NCBI GenBank assembly: GCA_038207425.1
Contig: JBBQZU010000006.1
Location: 1-64,000 of the forward strand
Reading direction: 5' to 3'
Source: JBBQZU01 sp038207425
Lineage (GTDB): Bacteria > Bacteroidota > Bacteroidia > Flavobacteriales_D > Cryomorphaceae
Length of the DNA stretch: 64,000 nt
The notes below the pieces were generated by a model. That model did not search any database, was not told the DNA's origin, and worked only from the letters and a program-made list of their open reading frames with translations. The position numbers and the translations under genes are program-made. Below, piece after piece: positions 1 to 10,400 of the stretch. Numbering within the stretch: the stretch's first letter is position 1; each line of letters opens with the position of its first letter.

Positions 1-100
1 AATCGCACAGCTCCAAAATGCCGATAAGATCAAAATATAAAATCAGTTCTTCAGGAAGAACATGGCTGATCAACGATGTATTCAAATGATTTGATTTTAC
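1..100 (-). mobile_element. possible N-terminal fragment of a transposase (ISAon1-like), cut by the window edge
   Basis: Reading leftwards from about base 100, one frame gives a peptide containing SLISHVLPEELILYFDLIGI. This resembles the short N-terminal region of ISAon1-type transposases, in which a 'LPE-x-L-x-x-x-FD' core follows a leucine-rich start. No ATG lies in this frame: a TAG precedes it and the first candidates are non-standard codons, so the copy may be decayed or use an unusual start. The rest lies beyond the window. The call rests on one short motif and is tentative. Confidence 0.33.
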
Positions 101-127
101 ACAAATCTATCATTCTCCCCGTAAAAT

Positions 128-646
128 TTACTTGACCCCAAAATTGTAGCAGTTGGCAAATCCAAGATCGGCAGAAAGTGCGGTGGCAACAGCCTTGGCT
201 TTTGCGCTGTCGCCGGCGGCCCACATATCGATGCCTTTTACGTCATAAACAGGATTTTCCATATTTTCAAAACCCGTTGAGCTAGAGCATTTCACCACTT
301 CAGCCTGCGGGGCCAGTGCGCGCGCTGCGTGAAATGAAGTAGGGTAGGGCTCGTACCTGGTTCCTGCGGAATTGGTAGCGTCAATTACCACCTTGCCGGC
401 AAGATGGCCAAGCTCGCGAAGCATATTTAATACAGCTTATGGCGGAGTGGTAAGCACAATTACTTCAGCATTGGCAGCAGCTTCATTCACACTTTTAAAA
501 GCGGCACCGGAAAGTACCGATGCCGCCTTTTGAGCTTTTGCCGAACCAGGCTCACGTATGCCAAAGACCACTTCATGACCGGCTTTGAGCCAGCCACTAC
601 GTAGCGCTGCGACCACGTTACCCGATCCAGTAATAGCAATCTTCAT
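128..646 (-). pseudogene. NAD(P)-binding oxidoreductase (NpdG/F420-reductase-like), broken by one in-frame stop
   Basis: The frame from the ATG at 646 gives a Rossmann start (MKIAITGSGNVVAALRSGW) and the strand-2 motif HEVVFGIREP, ending at ...VIVLTTPP. A TAA at 437-439 interrupts it. The same frame then continues at once with AVLNMLRELGHLAGKVVIDATN and on to the stop at 128. In this family the interrupted position is usually followed by a residue leading into 'AV..vL.elgdLaGKvviDatN', so the TAA most simply replaces a CAA (Gln) codon. The ATG overlaps the osmC stop in an ATGA, implying translational coupling. Rossmann glycines are slightly atypical (GSGNVVAAL). The alternatives are a real recent nonsense mutation or a sequencing error; both halves are otherwise intact. 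Family members reduce or oxidise substrates with NADP; the substrate here is unknown. Confidence 0.8.
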
Positions 647-1062
647 ACAGTGACGTTGAGGGTATACGTTACCGAAATCTCTGTATTGAAGAGTTTTGAA
701 ATTGGACAATTCTTCTCTGCATCGCGCACATGGGTTTCGAACTCAGCATCGCTGATGCCTTCCACCATTGCATTCAGCGTAAGCTCTGAACTTACTACGG
801 CTCCATTTACCAGACTAATCTGGCATTTGGTTTCGAGACTGTCTGGAGTATAGCCTGCTCCGCTGAGCAAAAAGCTGAGCTTCATGGTGAAACAGCCCGC
901 ATGAGCAGCGGCAATGAGCTCTTCGGGATTGGTGCCGATGCCATCTTCAAAACGCGATGAATAGCTGTATTGCGTTTTTTTCAAAACACCGCTTTGTGAT
1001 GTGAGGTGTCCTTTTCCATCTTTTCCGGTGCCATTCCACTGGGCAGTTCCTGATCTTTTCAT
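643..1062 (-). CDS. osmC: OsmC family peroxiredoxin
   Basis: This 139-residue protein has the normal OsmC length and both redox cysteines: Cys57 in AAAHAGCFTMK and Cys119 in DAEKNCPISK. The N-terminal KRSGTAQWNGTGKDGKGHL matches the OsmC subgroup rather than Ohr. The family reduces organic hydroperoxides and peroxide in the cytoplasm through the reactive Cys pair, usually with a dithiol donor. Its TGA stop shares bases with the ATG of the following, nonsense-broken oxidoreductase, so the two form a coupled unit. Start at 1062 is the only sensible Met. A remnant of a bestrophin gene lies immediately upstream. Confidence 0.93.
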   Translation of the reverse strand: MKRSGTAQWNGTGKDGKGHLTSQSGVLKKTQYSYSSRFEDGIGTNPEELIAAAHAGCFTMKLSFLLSGAGYTPDSLETKCQISLVNGAVVSSELTLNAMVEGISDAEFETHVRDAEKNCPISKLFNTEISVTYTLNVTV

Positions 1063-1101
1063 TTTTAAGTAATTAGAGATTTATAATTGTGTTTTGTTTG
1101 G

Positions 1102-1275
1102 TCAATAAAGGTACCCGTTTTCTGCTTTCATTTTCTCCGGAAGGATATTTTCTCCCAGTATTTCCCGCAAGCCGCGTTCAATAGTAACACACAACGTCCT
1201 GATAGGCACATCGATAATCTGGTTTTCAAAAGGGTCTTCATTGGCAGCGCCGGTGCGCTCTATAATTGCTGTAGC
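1102..1275 (-). pseudogene. C-terminal remnant of a bestrophin-like channel gene
   Basis: A 57-codon open frame ending at TGA 1102-1104 encodes GAANEDPFENQIIDVPIRTL, then CVTIERGLREILGE. This is the conserved C-terminal signature of bacterial bestrophin-family proteins (a 'DPF-x(5-6)-D-[IVL]-P-L-x-x-[IFL]-C-x-T-IE' pattern). The frame is closed upstream by TAA at 1276-1278, and only a few more residues can be followed. The roughly 230 residues of membrane domain expected upstream are missing, and the epimerase gene on the other strand begins 70 bases further on. It is therefore a relic, with no start codon of its own. Confidence 0.72.
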
Positions 1276-1345
1276 TTATATTGCCGTGATTTCAGCGATG
1301 CAAGGATTCAGATTAGATTACCCATATTTACGAAAAAAAACTCCT

Positions 1346-2272
1346 ATGCAAACAATACTCGGATCAGGTGGAGCAATAGGAATTCCGCTCGCAAAAGAAC
1401 TCGCAAAGCAAAACAGTGCTATACGCCTTGTAAGCCGCAATCCCAAGCAGGTAAACAGCACTGACTCCCTGCATCCGGCCGATCTTACCAAACCCGATGA
1501 AGTGAAGAAGGCTATTTCCGGAAGCGAAATTTGTTACCTTACCGTTGGATTTCCCTACAGCGTAAAGGCGTGGAAAGCTAGCTGGCCACCATTTATGAAA
1601 GCAGTAATTGAAGGCTGTGAAGCTAACGGGACGAAATTGGTGTTTTTTGACAACATATATGCCCTTTCGGCAAATGCCTTGAACCCGATAACCGAAGCCG
1701 GGGCAATTGACCCACCCAGCCGGAAAGGTGCCATCCGCGCAGAAGTGGATAAAATGGTGATCGACGCCGCTGAGCGCGGAAAAATTGAAACGATTATTGC
1801 CCGTGCACCGGACTTTTTCGGACCTGTACCGCATACCAGCATGCTGATGATTATGATATATGAAAATATGAAGAAGGGTAAGGGCGCGCAGTGGATGTGC
1901 AATGCCGACTTGCCGCATAGTTTCGGATATGCTCCTGAACTTGCAAAGGGTACAGCGATGCTCGGCAATGACAATGCTTGCTACAACCAAATCTGGAACC
2001 TGCCGGTTACGAAAGAAGCCCTTTCGGGCAAAGAGTGGGCCGCGCTATTCGCCGCTGAAATGGGTGTAAAAAACAAGATATCCGCCTTGCCAGCGTGGCT
2101 CGTGAAAGCGCTCGGACTTTTTATTCCCATCATGGGCGAGCTGCACGAAATGCTATATCAGTATGACAGGACTTATGTTTTTGACTCATCGAAATTCAAC
2201 AAACATTTTGGGTATACCCCTATATCCAATATCGATGCTTTGAAGGCTACCCTTGCTGAATTAAAAGACTAA
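1346..2272 (+). CDS. NAD(P)-dependent epimerase/dehydratase-like SDR protein
   Basis: Starting at the ATG at 1346 (308 residues), the protein opens directly with a Rossmann strand and a glycine-rich loop, MQTILGSGGAIGIPLAKELA, typical of extended short-chain dehydrogenases. A longer frame opens at 1241, but its first 35 codons overlap the bestrophin relic and carry no conserved sequence. The middle contains FFDNIYALS and the segment IIARAPDFFGP, which match NAD-dependent epimerase/NmrA-like proteins. The classical YxxxK is not obvious, so it may be an atypical or regulatory SDR. It probably acts in the cytoplasm; substrate unknown. It is transcribed alone, divergent from the osmC pair. Confidence 0.8.
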   Translation: MQTILGSGGAIGIPLAKELAKQNSAIRLVSRNPKQVNSTDSLHPADLTKPDEVKKAISGSEICYLTVGFPYSVKAWKASWPPFMKAVIEGCEANGTKLVFFDNIYALSANALNPITEAGAIDPPSRKGAIRAEVDKMVIDAAERGKIETIIARAPDFFGPVPHTSMLMIMIYENMKKGKGAQWMCNADLPHSFGYAPELAKGTAMLGNDNACYNQIWNLPVTKEALSGKEWAALFAAEMGVKNKISALPAWLVKALGLFIPIMGELHEMLYQYDRTYVFDSSKFNKHFGYTPISNIDALKATLAELKD

Positions 2273-2293
2273 GAATTTCGAACCTTCAAGTTC

Positions 2294-4957
2294 TTACCTG
2301 ACCATCGTTACACTGCCCACTTTTTCGATAGGCTTTTTGACTATCTGACCAAACAGAGGCTCTATCCTTATAATGTAGGTGTATACTCCACCCGAGCCGT
2401 AGAATTGATTGCTGTCAAAACTGCCGCTCCAGCCTTCATTCGGGTTTGAAGTTTCAAATACCTTGTTTCCCCAGCGGTTATAAATCGCAAAGAAATATGC
2501 CGACGTTTCGCAATTAATTAAAGGCCTAAATATTTCGTTGAGCCCATCGCCATTGGGGGTGAATGCGTTGGGCACGAACACATCGCACTCGCATTGCTCG
2601 ATGGTTACGCTGTATTTTACTTCCTTAATGCCGCATGCACCATCGTAAAGGGCTGTATAGATTCCAGTATCTTCTACACTGATGGCATTGTCTTGAATCC
2701 CATTCTGCCAGGTAAGCGAATAATCTTCATTCAGTGTCCAGCCTATTTCCAAAGGACCGTTTTCTATGCAGTTTACAAACTGGGTTTGGTGCTCAGGAAG
2801 TATGGCATTGGGCACGGAGTTTACATCTACTGTTCGGCTAAGGGTAAGGCATTGCGTAGAAACCTGCACCGTATACACCCCAGGATTAAAGATGGTAATA
2901 GCCGGCAAGGTGCTGCCAGTGCTCCATAAATAACTTAAAGCCGATGAAATTTCTGCGCTTACCAGTACTCCTTCACCGGGGCATAGGCCTACGCTGTCTT
3001 CCCAATCAAATTCTATGGATTCAAAAATAATGCTTACAATAGCTAAAGCTGCTGCGCTCGCACCTTCACTGTCAATTACGGTAACAGTGTAATTCTGAGT
3101 AGCGTCAGGGCTTACAGCGTAGGGTCCGGGGCCGTTACCAATATTCGGTGACCATATATATTGAAAAGGCCCTTGGCCGCCGGTCACTATTGCTTCTATG
3201 GTAGCTGACTGGTTTGGGCATACCGACTGATTTTGCAATGAAACCGTAAGTTCAGAGCACTCCACAATTTGTACTGATTCAGTAAAGGTGCCGCAGCTTC
3301 CTGTTAGGGTTACGCTATAGGTACCGGGTGCATTCACATTTATTGATGCGCTTGTAGCGCCAGTATTCCATGCATAGCTGAGAGCAGCACTGTTGGATGC
3401 ATTGAGTGTAATGGAGGGAGTGCATAGTTGTAGATCAGGCCCCAAACTGATTGTAAGGTTTTCAGAAAGTACTGTTACTATAGCTGTTGCTGTAGCCTGT
3501 GTTCCTTGGGCATCGGTTACCGCAACGGTATAAGTGGAGGTAATTGCGGGGGTTACGTTCACCGAGCCGGTATTGCCCACATTTGGACTCCAGGTATAGG
3601 TGTATGGCCCGGCGCCGCCTTGAGCAAATGCAGTAAGGGTAGCACTCTCTCCGCTGCATAGCTGTTGGTTTGGCAAGGTAACTGTGAGCGGACCTACACA
3701 CGGTAATATTTCTATTTCATCTGAGTAGATACCACACTGTCCTTCAATAAATATGCTGTATGTTCCGGCCTCGGCTACCACAATGGTTGATCCTGTTTCT
3801 CCAGTACTCCAGAAATATTCGGCTTCGAAGGGCACTGTTGCATCAAGAAATACAAACTGATTGCACAAATCCTGATCGGGGCCAAGTCCGGCAAATCCTT
3901 CTTCTTCAATTATGCTTATCGTGGCGGTGGCACTAACTGTAATTCCATCGGCATCGGTTACAGTTACGGTGTAAGCTTCAAATGGCGGCATTGGGTTTAC
4001 GAAAAATGGTCCTGCTCCCGTGCCAATATTCGGACTCCAGGCAGCGCTATAAGGGGGCGTACCACCGGTTATCACGGCCTGCAACACCGCTTCGCTGTTC
4101 AAACAAACAGTTTGATCAGAAAGAAATACACTCAATTCATTGGTGCATGGAGTTATAGTAACCTGAGTTGTTGCATCCCCGCATGATGAAGTAACTTCTA
4201 CCGTATAGGTTCCTGGTGCGCTCACAAAAATAGTTTGACCACTCTCACCGGTATTCCATTCATAGCTTGTATAGCCTGGGCCAGCATCAAGGGTTATCAC
4301 ATTGGCATCACAAAAACTCAGTGATGGATTGGCTGTGATGCTAACCCCTGGCTCTGCGCTATTGAGTACCTGGCAGCATGATTGGGGCTGATCGAGATTT
4401 TGCACACCGCACCAGCATCCATATTGGGTTTTTAAAAATTTCAGCTCCCCGCCAAACGCTGTTAGAAAGTAATCTATGATCTGGGCCGAAGTGTTCGCCC
4501 CGCCCTGATACTCATCGTTACTACAGGTATAGCAACCTAAAATGCCTGAATTATTCCCAGCTTCTATTTGTATTCCGAAATAGGTGATTATTGGCGATAG
4601 CAATGTAACCGGTGGGTAATTCAGAATCTGCACGGTAGCATTGGGAGTAGATTGAACGCTCGCGGTCAGAATACCCGAGCAGTGGTCATTGCCAGGCAGC
4701 AGGGGCTGAAAACCGGCGTATATTACCTCCGTGATATTGCCAACAAATGCTCCTGTAAAGGTTACTGCGGTGGGTTCGTACGACGCAATTCCAATTTTAA
4801 GATTGGGGATATTCTCATCGATATCTATTATGAGCGGCCCGCCATCATAATTCGAAAAGATGACCACATTACCGCTGTTGCTGCAGTTTTGTGCATTTAA
4901 CCCGGGGGCTATGGACAAGAAAAAAGAAAACAATATTATAGGTAAAACTACTCTCAT
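2294..4957 (-). CDS. large secreted repeat protein with type B T9SS sorting domain (gliding-motility-associated C-terminal domain)
   Basis: The start at 4957 places a signal peptide at the N-terminus (MRVVLPIILFSFFLSIAPGLNAQ); an upstream Met at 5002 would only lengthen the cytoplasmic end. The mature part begins with a ~190-residue module (SGNVVIFSNYDGGPL... NITEVIYAGF) shared with the protein at 43388-45676. It is followed by three copies of a ~145-residue composite of Ig/SprB-like repeats (units such as GTYTVEVTSSCG and NYTVTVIDSEG with WSPNIG loops). The last ~95 residues (CDVFVPNAFTPNGDGLNEIF... IYNRWGNKVFE... GGVYTYII) are the type B sorting domain recognised by the type IX secretion system. 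The product is expected outside the cell or on its surface, perhaps as an adhesin; ligand unknown. It stands alone, convergent with the upstream epimerase. Confidence 0.9.
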   Translation of the reverse strand: MRVVLPIILFSFFLSIAPGLNAQNCSNSGNVVIFSNYDGGPLIIDIDENIPNLKIGIASYEPTAVTFTGAFVGNITEVIYAGFQPLLPGNDHCSGILTASVQSTPNATVQILNYPPVTLLSPIITYFGIQIEAGNNSGILGCYTCSNDEYQGGANTSAQIIDYFLTAFGGELKFLKTQYGCWCGVQNLDQPQSCCQVLNSAEPGVSITANPSLSFCDANVITLDAGPGYTSYEWNTGESGQTIFVSAPGTYTVEVTSSCGDATTQVTITPCTNELSVFLSDQTVCLNSEAVLQAVITGGTPPYSAAWSPNIGTGAGPFFVNPMPPFEAYTVTVTDADGITVSATATISIIEEEGFAGLGPDQDLCNQFVFLDATVPFEAEYFWSTGETGSTIVVAEAGTYSIFIEGQCGIYSDEIEILPCVGPLTVTLPNQQLCSGESATLTAFAQGGAGPYTYTWSPNVGNTGSVNVTPAITSTYTVAVTDAQGTQATATAIVTVLSENLTISLGPDLQLCTPSITLNASNSAALSYAWNTGATSASINVNAPGTYSVTLTGSCGTFTESVQIVECSELTVSLQNQSVCPNQSATIEAIVTGGQGPFQYIWSPNIGNGPGPYAVSPDATQNYTVTVIDSEGASAAALAIVSIIFESIEFDWEDSVGLCPGEGVLVSAEISSALSYLWSTGSTLPAITIFNPGVYTVQVSTQCLTLSRTVDVNSVPNAILPEHQTQFVNCIENGPLEIGWTLNEDYSLTWQNGIQDNAISVEDTGIYTALYDGACGIKEVKYSVTIEQCECDVFVPNAFTPNGDGLNEIFRPLINCETSAYFFAIYNRWGNKVFETSNPNEGWSGSFDSNQFYGSGGVYTYIIRIEPLFGQIVKKPIEKVGSVTMVR

Positions 4958-5077
4958 GGGTTTCTGGTTGACGCGTGCAAATTTAATACAAGTGACGCCC
5001 AAAAGCTATAAAAGTTCACCCGGTTACAGGAATGAACATGCCAATTCTTGCCAACTTAACATATGATTTTTCATGGC

Positions 5078-7408
5078 TTAATATTGCCCTTCAATATCAA
5101 TTTCTCGCGTATACCGATACCCATCATCATCCACCAGGGTAAGGAGATATTTGCCGGGAGCAGCCTGTATCTCCATATGATGCAATACAGTAGTAGTACC
5201 CAAAAAATTACCACCCAGATGCCAATAGAGCGCGGCATCAACATTTCTATGGGTTGCTTTAAGCACTATTCGTTCGCGAATGCCGCCAACCTCGCGGGGT
5301 ATGAAAACCCTTGATGCCTCGCGGGGATAGATCAATCTCATAGGCACGTCGTCGCCATCGGGCTTGCAGCCAGCCGCCCAGGGGGGCATTGCACCATAAT
5401 TTGGATTGGAATGTCTGTAATACCATTCCTGCAATGGGGGCAGTACGAACCATTGTTTGCGCTGCATATGAGCCGTGGGATAACAGTCAGCGTGTACCCG
5501 CTCACTTCCTTCCACGGTGGTATGCACCCATTGACAGTATTTGCAGGCTTCTGTTTCCAGAGATGGCACAGGCATTTGCCGAAAGGCTGTGGATGCGCAG
5601 CGCTCCGATGCCCGCATTCCGCTTTGCTGGCATATATCGGCCATAGCGAGTGAATTCAACGGCGCATCAAACCAGGGTGATACGGGCAAACGGTTAAAAG
5701 CTTGAAAAAGGAGCGGGGCAGCAGCATTCAATCCTGTAATTCCAGTCCTGCCCTCACCGCTGGCATTGCCTGCCCACACGGCTACTACATATTCGCGGTT
5801 ATAGCCTATTGCCCATGCATCGCGAAAGCCGAAACTGGTACCGGTTTTCCAAGCTATGCGTTGCGCTCCTGCAAATGAATCCCAATTGGCTTCAGCCTCA
5901 GGCCGGTTCACCAGCGACAAAGCCTCGGTTACAGCCCAAGCAGCGCCGGCATCCATAGGCCATGTGCTTGCTACCTTCGCACTATCAGCTTTCGCAAAAT
6001 GCAATGCCTTAAGGGTTGCAAGCCCGCCCTGCCACTGCACCTGTGCTGAAATGTTTCGGTAAGCCGAAGCCAAATCCCAAAGGGTGGTTTCAGCGCCACC
6101 GAGTATAAGGCTAAGGCCGTAATGCGACGGTGGATTGTTCATGGTGCTGAATCCCATTCGGTTCAGGTCTTGATGAAACAAGGGTACACCATACTCTTTG
6201 AGCATGCGTACAGCAGGAATATTGAGCGATCTGGCAAGGGCCAGGTGCGCCTGCAATGCGCCGCTGTATTTCTCATCGAAATTTTTCGGTGCAAAACCCG
6301 CGTACTGCGTTGGTATATCAGCCACAAGCTGCCAGGGAGTTATGTAGCCCCTACCAATCATTTGCCCGTAAAGGAATGGTTTCAGGATACTCCCGGAGCT
6401 TCGCGGCGTGCGAATCATATCATTGGCTTCGTTGCGGGTATACTCACTGCCACTTGCGTTGCCTGCGTAGGCCAATACTTCACCTGTTTTCACATTTACT
6501 ACCAGCACAGCGGCATTGTGTATAAAGTTTCGCGATAGCAGTTTTACATGGTCGTCAACCAAATCGGTCATGGTGCCTTGCACATCGGCCGAAAGGGTAG
6601 TGGCCACCCTAATACCTCCATAACCCGATACGCCTGCAAAAGCCATCAAGTGTGGAGCAATCTGCGGCAGCGGCAGCGGAGCGCCTGGCAAAGGCTCAGC
6701 TAAAGAAAGCTGCAAGGTGATGCTGTCAATTTTACCGGCTCCACACAGGCGCTCCAGCAGGCGGTTGCGCTTTGCGAGGAGGTATTTCGGATTGCGACCA
6801 GGATAGATCAGTCCGGGTGCGTTTGGCAGCACAGCCATGGTAGCGGCTTCGGCCCAGGTGAGTTCGTGCGGGGGCCGGCCATAGTATCGCCAGGCTGCTG
6901 CTTCGAGTCCCACCACATTCCCCCCGAAAGGAGCGTTGGATGCATAGAGAAGCAGTATTTCATCTTTGCTGTACCGCCATTCAGCCCGCGTAGCCCATGC
7001 TATTTCCACAGTCTTTTGCAGGGGTGAACGCCCGCTGCGCTTTCGGCTCAGGCGCATAAGCTGCATGGTAAGGGTGCTGGCTCCGCTCACCACGGTGCTG
7101 CTTTTCAGATTTTGATTGGCTGCGCGGAGCAAAGACCTGATGCTCATCCCACTGTGCGTGTAGAATCGGTGGTCCTCATAGCGCAGGAGGCATTCCTTAA
7201 ACCTTTGCGGCACCGAATCGCCGGGAGGGAAACGCCACTGCCCATCAGGTGCTATACGCGCAGCAAGCAACTCACCATCCCGATCAGTAAGTACGGTGCA
7301 GGTGGGGTCTGAGAAGAGCGATGACGGCAGGCAGAATATCCACCATATTGCGACAGCAATTGCACTTGCAAGCACCGCAGCCAACCCGATTTTTCTCCTG
7401 CCGGTCAT
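5078..7408 (-). CDS. pbpC: penicillin-binding protein 1C (bifunctional transglycosylase/transpeptidase)
   Basis: The 776-residue protein has an N-terminal membrane anchor (about residues 7-25). A GT51 transglycosylase domain follows with YEDHRFYTHSGMSIRSL and GASTLTMQLMRL. Then comes a transpeptidase domain with the SxxK motif at Ser340-Lys343 (SGSILKP), an SLN motif (LARSLNIPA) and KTGT starting at Lys521. The last ~90 residues resemble the BiPBP_C domain typical of PBP1C. It polymerises and crosslinks peptidoglycan on the periplasmic side of the inner membrane. All catalytic motifs are present. It lies 27 bases downstream of the alpha-2-macroglobulin gene on the same strand, a partnership seen in many bacteria and thought to protect the periplasm when peptidoglycan repair is needed. 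Confidence 0.95.
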   Translation of the reverse strand: MTGRRKIGLAAVLASAIAVAIWWIFCLPSSLFSDPTCTVLTDRDGELLAARIAPDGQWRFPPGDSVPQRFKECLLRYEDHRFYTHSGMSIRSLLRAANQNLKSSTVVSGASTLTMQLMRLSRKRSGRSPLQKTVEIAWATRAEWRYSKDEILLLYASNAPFGGNVVGLEAAAWRYYGRPPHELTWAEAATMAVLPNAPGLIYPGRNPKYLLAKRNRLLERLCGAGKIDSITLQLSLAEPLPGAPLPLPQIAPHLMAFAGVSGYGGIRVATTLSADVQGTMTDLVDDHVKLLSRNFIHNAAVLVVNVKTGEVLAYAGNASGSEYTRNEANDMIRTPRSSGSILKPFLYGQMIGRGYITPWQLVADIPTQYAGFAPKNFDEKYSGALQAHLALARSLNIPAVRMLKEYGVPLFHQDLNRMGFSTMNNPPSHYGLSLILGGAETTLWDLASAYRNISAQVQWQGGLATLKALHFAKADSAKVASTWPMDAGAAWAVTEALSLVNRPEAEANWDSFAGAQRIAWKTGTSFGFRDAWAIGYNREYVVAVWAGNASGEGRTGITGLNAAAPLLFQAFNRLPVSPWFDAPLNSLAMADICQQSGMRASERCASTAFRQMPVPSLETEACKYCQWVHTTVEGSERVHADCYPTAHMQRKQWFVLPPLQEWYYRHSNPNYGAMPPWAAGCKPDGDDVPMRLIYPREASRVFIPREVGGIRERIVLKATHRNVDAALYWHLGGNFLGTTTVLHHMEIQAAPGKYLLTLVDDDGYRYTREIDIEGQY

Positions 7409-7435
7409 CTTAGTATCTCAAGCAGTTACCGGTTA

Positions 7436-10400
7436 TTATTTCACTACTTCTACCCAGCGGCCTGGCTCTGTTGCCATAATGGTTTCATCATACATGGCGT
7501 AACATAATGTTGCAGGCAGGTAGTATCTACCGGCATAGGTAGCATTAAGCCGCACCCTGTACACCGTCGCTTCATTGCGGGCAAGGTTAAAGTAACTCAT
7601 CACACGATCATCTCTTATATCCTGATAAACAGGTGTTGATGCTTTATCACCTGAAGCATCACTAAGCCTCTGGTTTAGAATTTCCCAGCCTGAAGGAAAT
7701 ACCTGCGTAAGGGCCATTTCACTTAAGTCGCCGCGGGTTCCAGGATTGTAAACTTTCACTTCGGCAATAAAGTCGGTACCGGCTTTGAGTTTTGATGGAT
7801 CAATATCTTTAAAATTGGCATCAATATACCGCACTTCCATTTTCACATTTTTCTCTTTGCGTTCTTCGCGCCCTGCCAGGGGCTGGCCTGTAATCAGCAA
7901 CCTTGCAAAAAGCATTTGTTTGCTCTTATTTTCGAGCGTCATCGCACCCTTACCGCCATTTACGGAAAGGTTCTGAACCTGCATCGACTTGCCTGTGGTT
8001 ATTTCCAAAGGAGTATTTCCATTGATGAGTTTGGCTTTGAGTCCGTCGTTTGTTGGGCTTCCGCCAATGAACGTTGCTAGGGCGCACAAACTCAAAGAGG
8101 TGGTTTGGGTGCTATACCATTCCAGATTGCCCATCTTTTCGGCAATCTTTTTTGCCGTAAAGGCAGCATCGGCTTTCATATTGAGTTTTAGTAATGCCAA
8201 AAGCAGGAAGGCTTCATCGCGAATATCGCTGCCAAAGGAATTGCTGAGTTCAACATATGGAGCTACCGATTTTGGGGTAGTTTCAATAAGCTTTCTCGCG
8301 GGCTCGGGTTGTCCTGCTTCGGCGTAAGCGAGCGCCAACATCCATTTTGCTGATGCATCGAGGTCTTGCCGTTCGCGTAGCAGGTTCATGCCACCAATAT
8401 CGGGTTTAGAAGCTTTGGCAAGGGTATAGAGCCTGTAAGCCTGGGCGCGCTGACCCCATGCATTGCTGCGACTTTGTTCACTATTCCACTTGCGGGCTGC
8501 ATCGGTCTGATAGCGTATCCACGATTGCTTAAGGCCACCGGGCAATGCATAGCCTCTTGCTTCGGCTTCGAGCATAAAGTGGCCTGCATAGCTTGTAGAC
8601 CAGTCGCTGTAATAGTTATTGCCGGGCCAGTAGGCCATACCACCGCTCGAAAGCTGATAGGAGCGCAGGCGTTTCAGCGTTTCTGAAATATTTCGGTCTA
8701 CGGTGGCTTGTTTTTCGGCGGTGAGGGTGGTGAGCTGCTTTAAGTAAAGCTGCGGGAACGCCGCGGAAGTAATTTGCTCCAGGCAGCCGTGCGGGTAGCC
8801 AATAAGGTATTCCAATCTACTCTCCAAATTGATGGGTGGCATATTCGAAAGTTCTATTGCAGCCTTGTTGGTGCCTTCCATACCAAAGGTTTTGTAATTT
8901 ATTTTCCACTGGGCACCTGCTTCGAGTACGGTGTCGCGCACTGTGGTGTAGGGTGGGTTGGCGTTGCGCACTTCAATCTCTATTTCGTAGGTCGACTTAT
9001 CGCTTCCGCTTGTGGCTACGATTGTTACTTTTCCAATTCCTGTTACCGCAGTGGTTTCCAGTTCGAAGTTGGCCATGGCTTCGCCGGTTTTGGCAAAGCT
9101 GAGCGAGGCAGTGCGGGAGCCACTGCTTTTGAAAAGTGCGTTGGTGGTTACTTTCAGATCCACATTTTTGATGTGGTTTTCCATGGCAAATACATTTGCC
9201 GGAAGGCTTACCTTCTCGCCGGGCCCAAGCACGCGGGGCAATGTACCTATTACCATCAGCGGCTTGCGCACGGGTACAGCTTTTTCAGCACTTCCCCAAG
9301 CCATATCCTGGCCGGCCACCACCATAATCCTTACCGAACCGAGATAATTTGGTACATCTATACTGTGCTTTGCACTTTTTCCTTTGGCCAATTCAAAAGG
9401 CCCCAGGTAGCGCACCATTGGCTTAAACCGCATGGCTTTTTGTTTCGAAGGATCCAGTGCTTCGTCATCGCCACCTATGCTGAGCAGGGTGCTTATATTT
9501 TGACCGAAGGCACCTATTACCAGATCGTACATATCCCAGGTTTTTATTCCGAGTGCCTCCTTCGCATAAAATTGATTCCACGGGTTTGGGGTTTTAAAAC
9601 GGGTAAGGTCTAGCAATCCTTCGTCTACCACAGCCAGGGTATAGGTCATTGCCTGCCCATTGGCTTCACTAATCGTAATCTCTGCTTTGCTCTCAGGCTT
9701 TAGTACCACAGGCACTGCAATCACAGGCTCAAGCCGTGTATTGGGGTCTTCTACGCTAAGTGGTATTACGCCAAACATCTTGATGGGGCGGTCGTTTTCG
9801 GTTTGGGCATGGGGTTGAAGCAGCATCACATGAGCAAATACATTGGGTGTCATTGCAGTAGTTACGGGCAGTTCCACTTTGGTTTCACCTGCTTTGGTGT
9901 TCACCCAGAATTTTTCGAGGATTTTGGTTCCGTTTTCGATGCATACCAGCGCGCGGCCATTCTCGGGCGATGGAAAGGTGAGTTTGATGGTTTCTCCGAT
10001 ATTGTACTGTTGCTTATCGCTGCTGAAAGTCAGCAGGGTAGAAGCCTCGCTATTTGACCTGTTGGCGCGCATCCAGTAAGGCCAGTCGAAATACATAAAG
10101 GTGGCACTTGAGTGGCCACTTACAGGGTCTTTGGCAATAATGATATACCGGCCCCAATCATTGTTATCTATTTTTAATGCGTAGGTACCCTTGCCTCCTG
10201 AAAGATTGGCTATTTCAGTCTTTACGGTTTTGTAGGCATCGCTACCCAGGTAGTCATATTCATCGCCGTCATAGCGGTCGAACCACCAGCGGCTGTTAAT
10301 TTTGTACAGGGTAATTTCAAGTTGTTTGCGATCCACTGCCATTCCTTCAGCGTCGACTACAGCCAGCTCGATGGTGTGGTTTTGGTTGGTTTCGAGCGCT

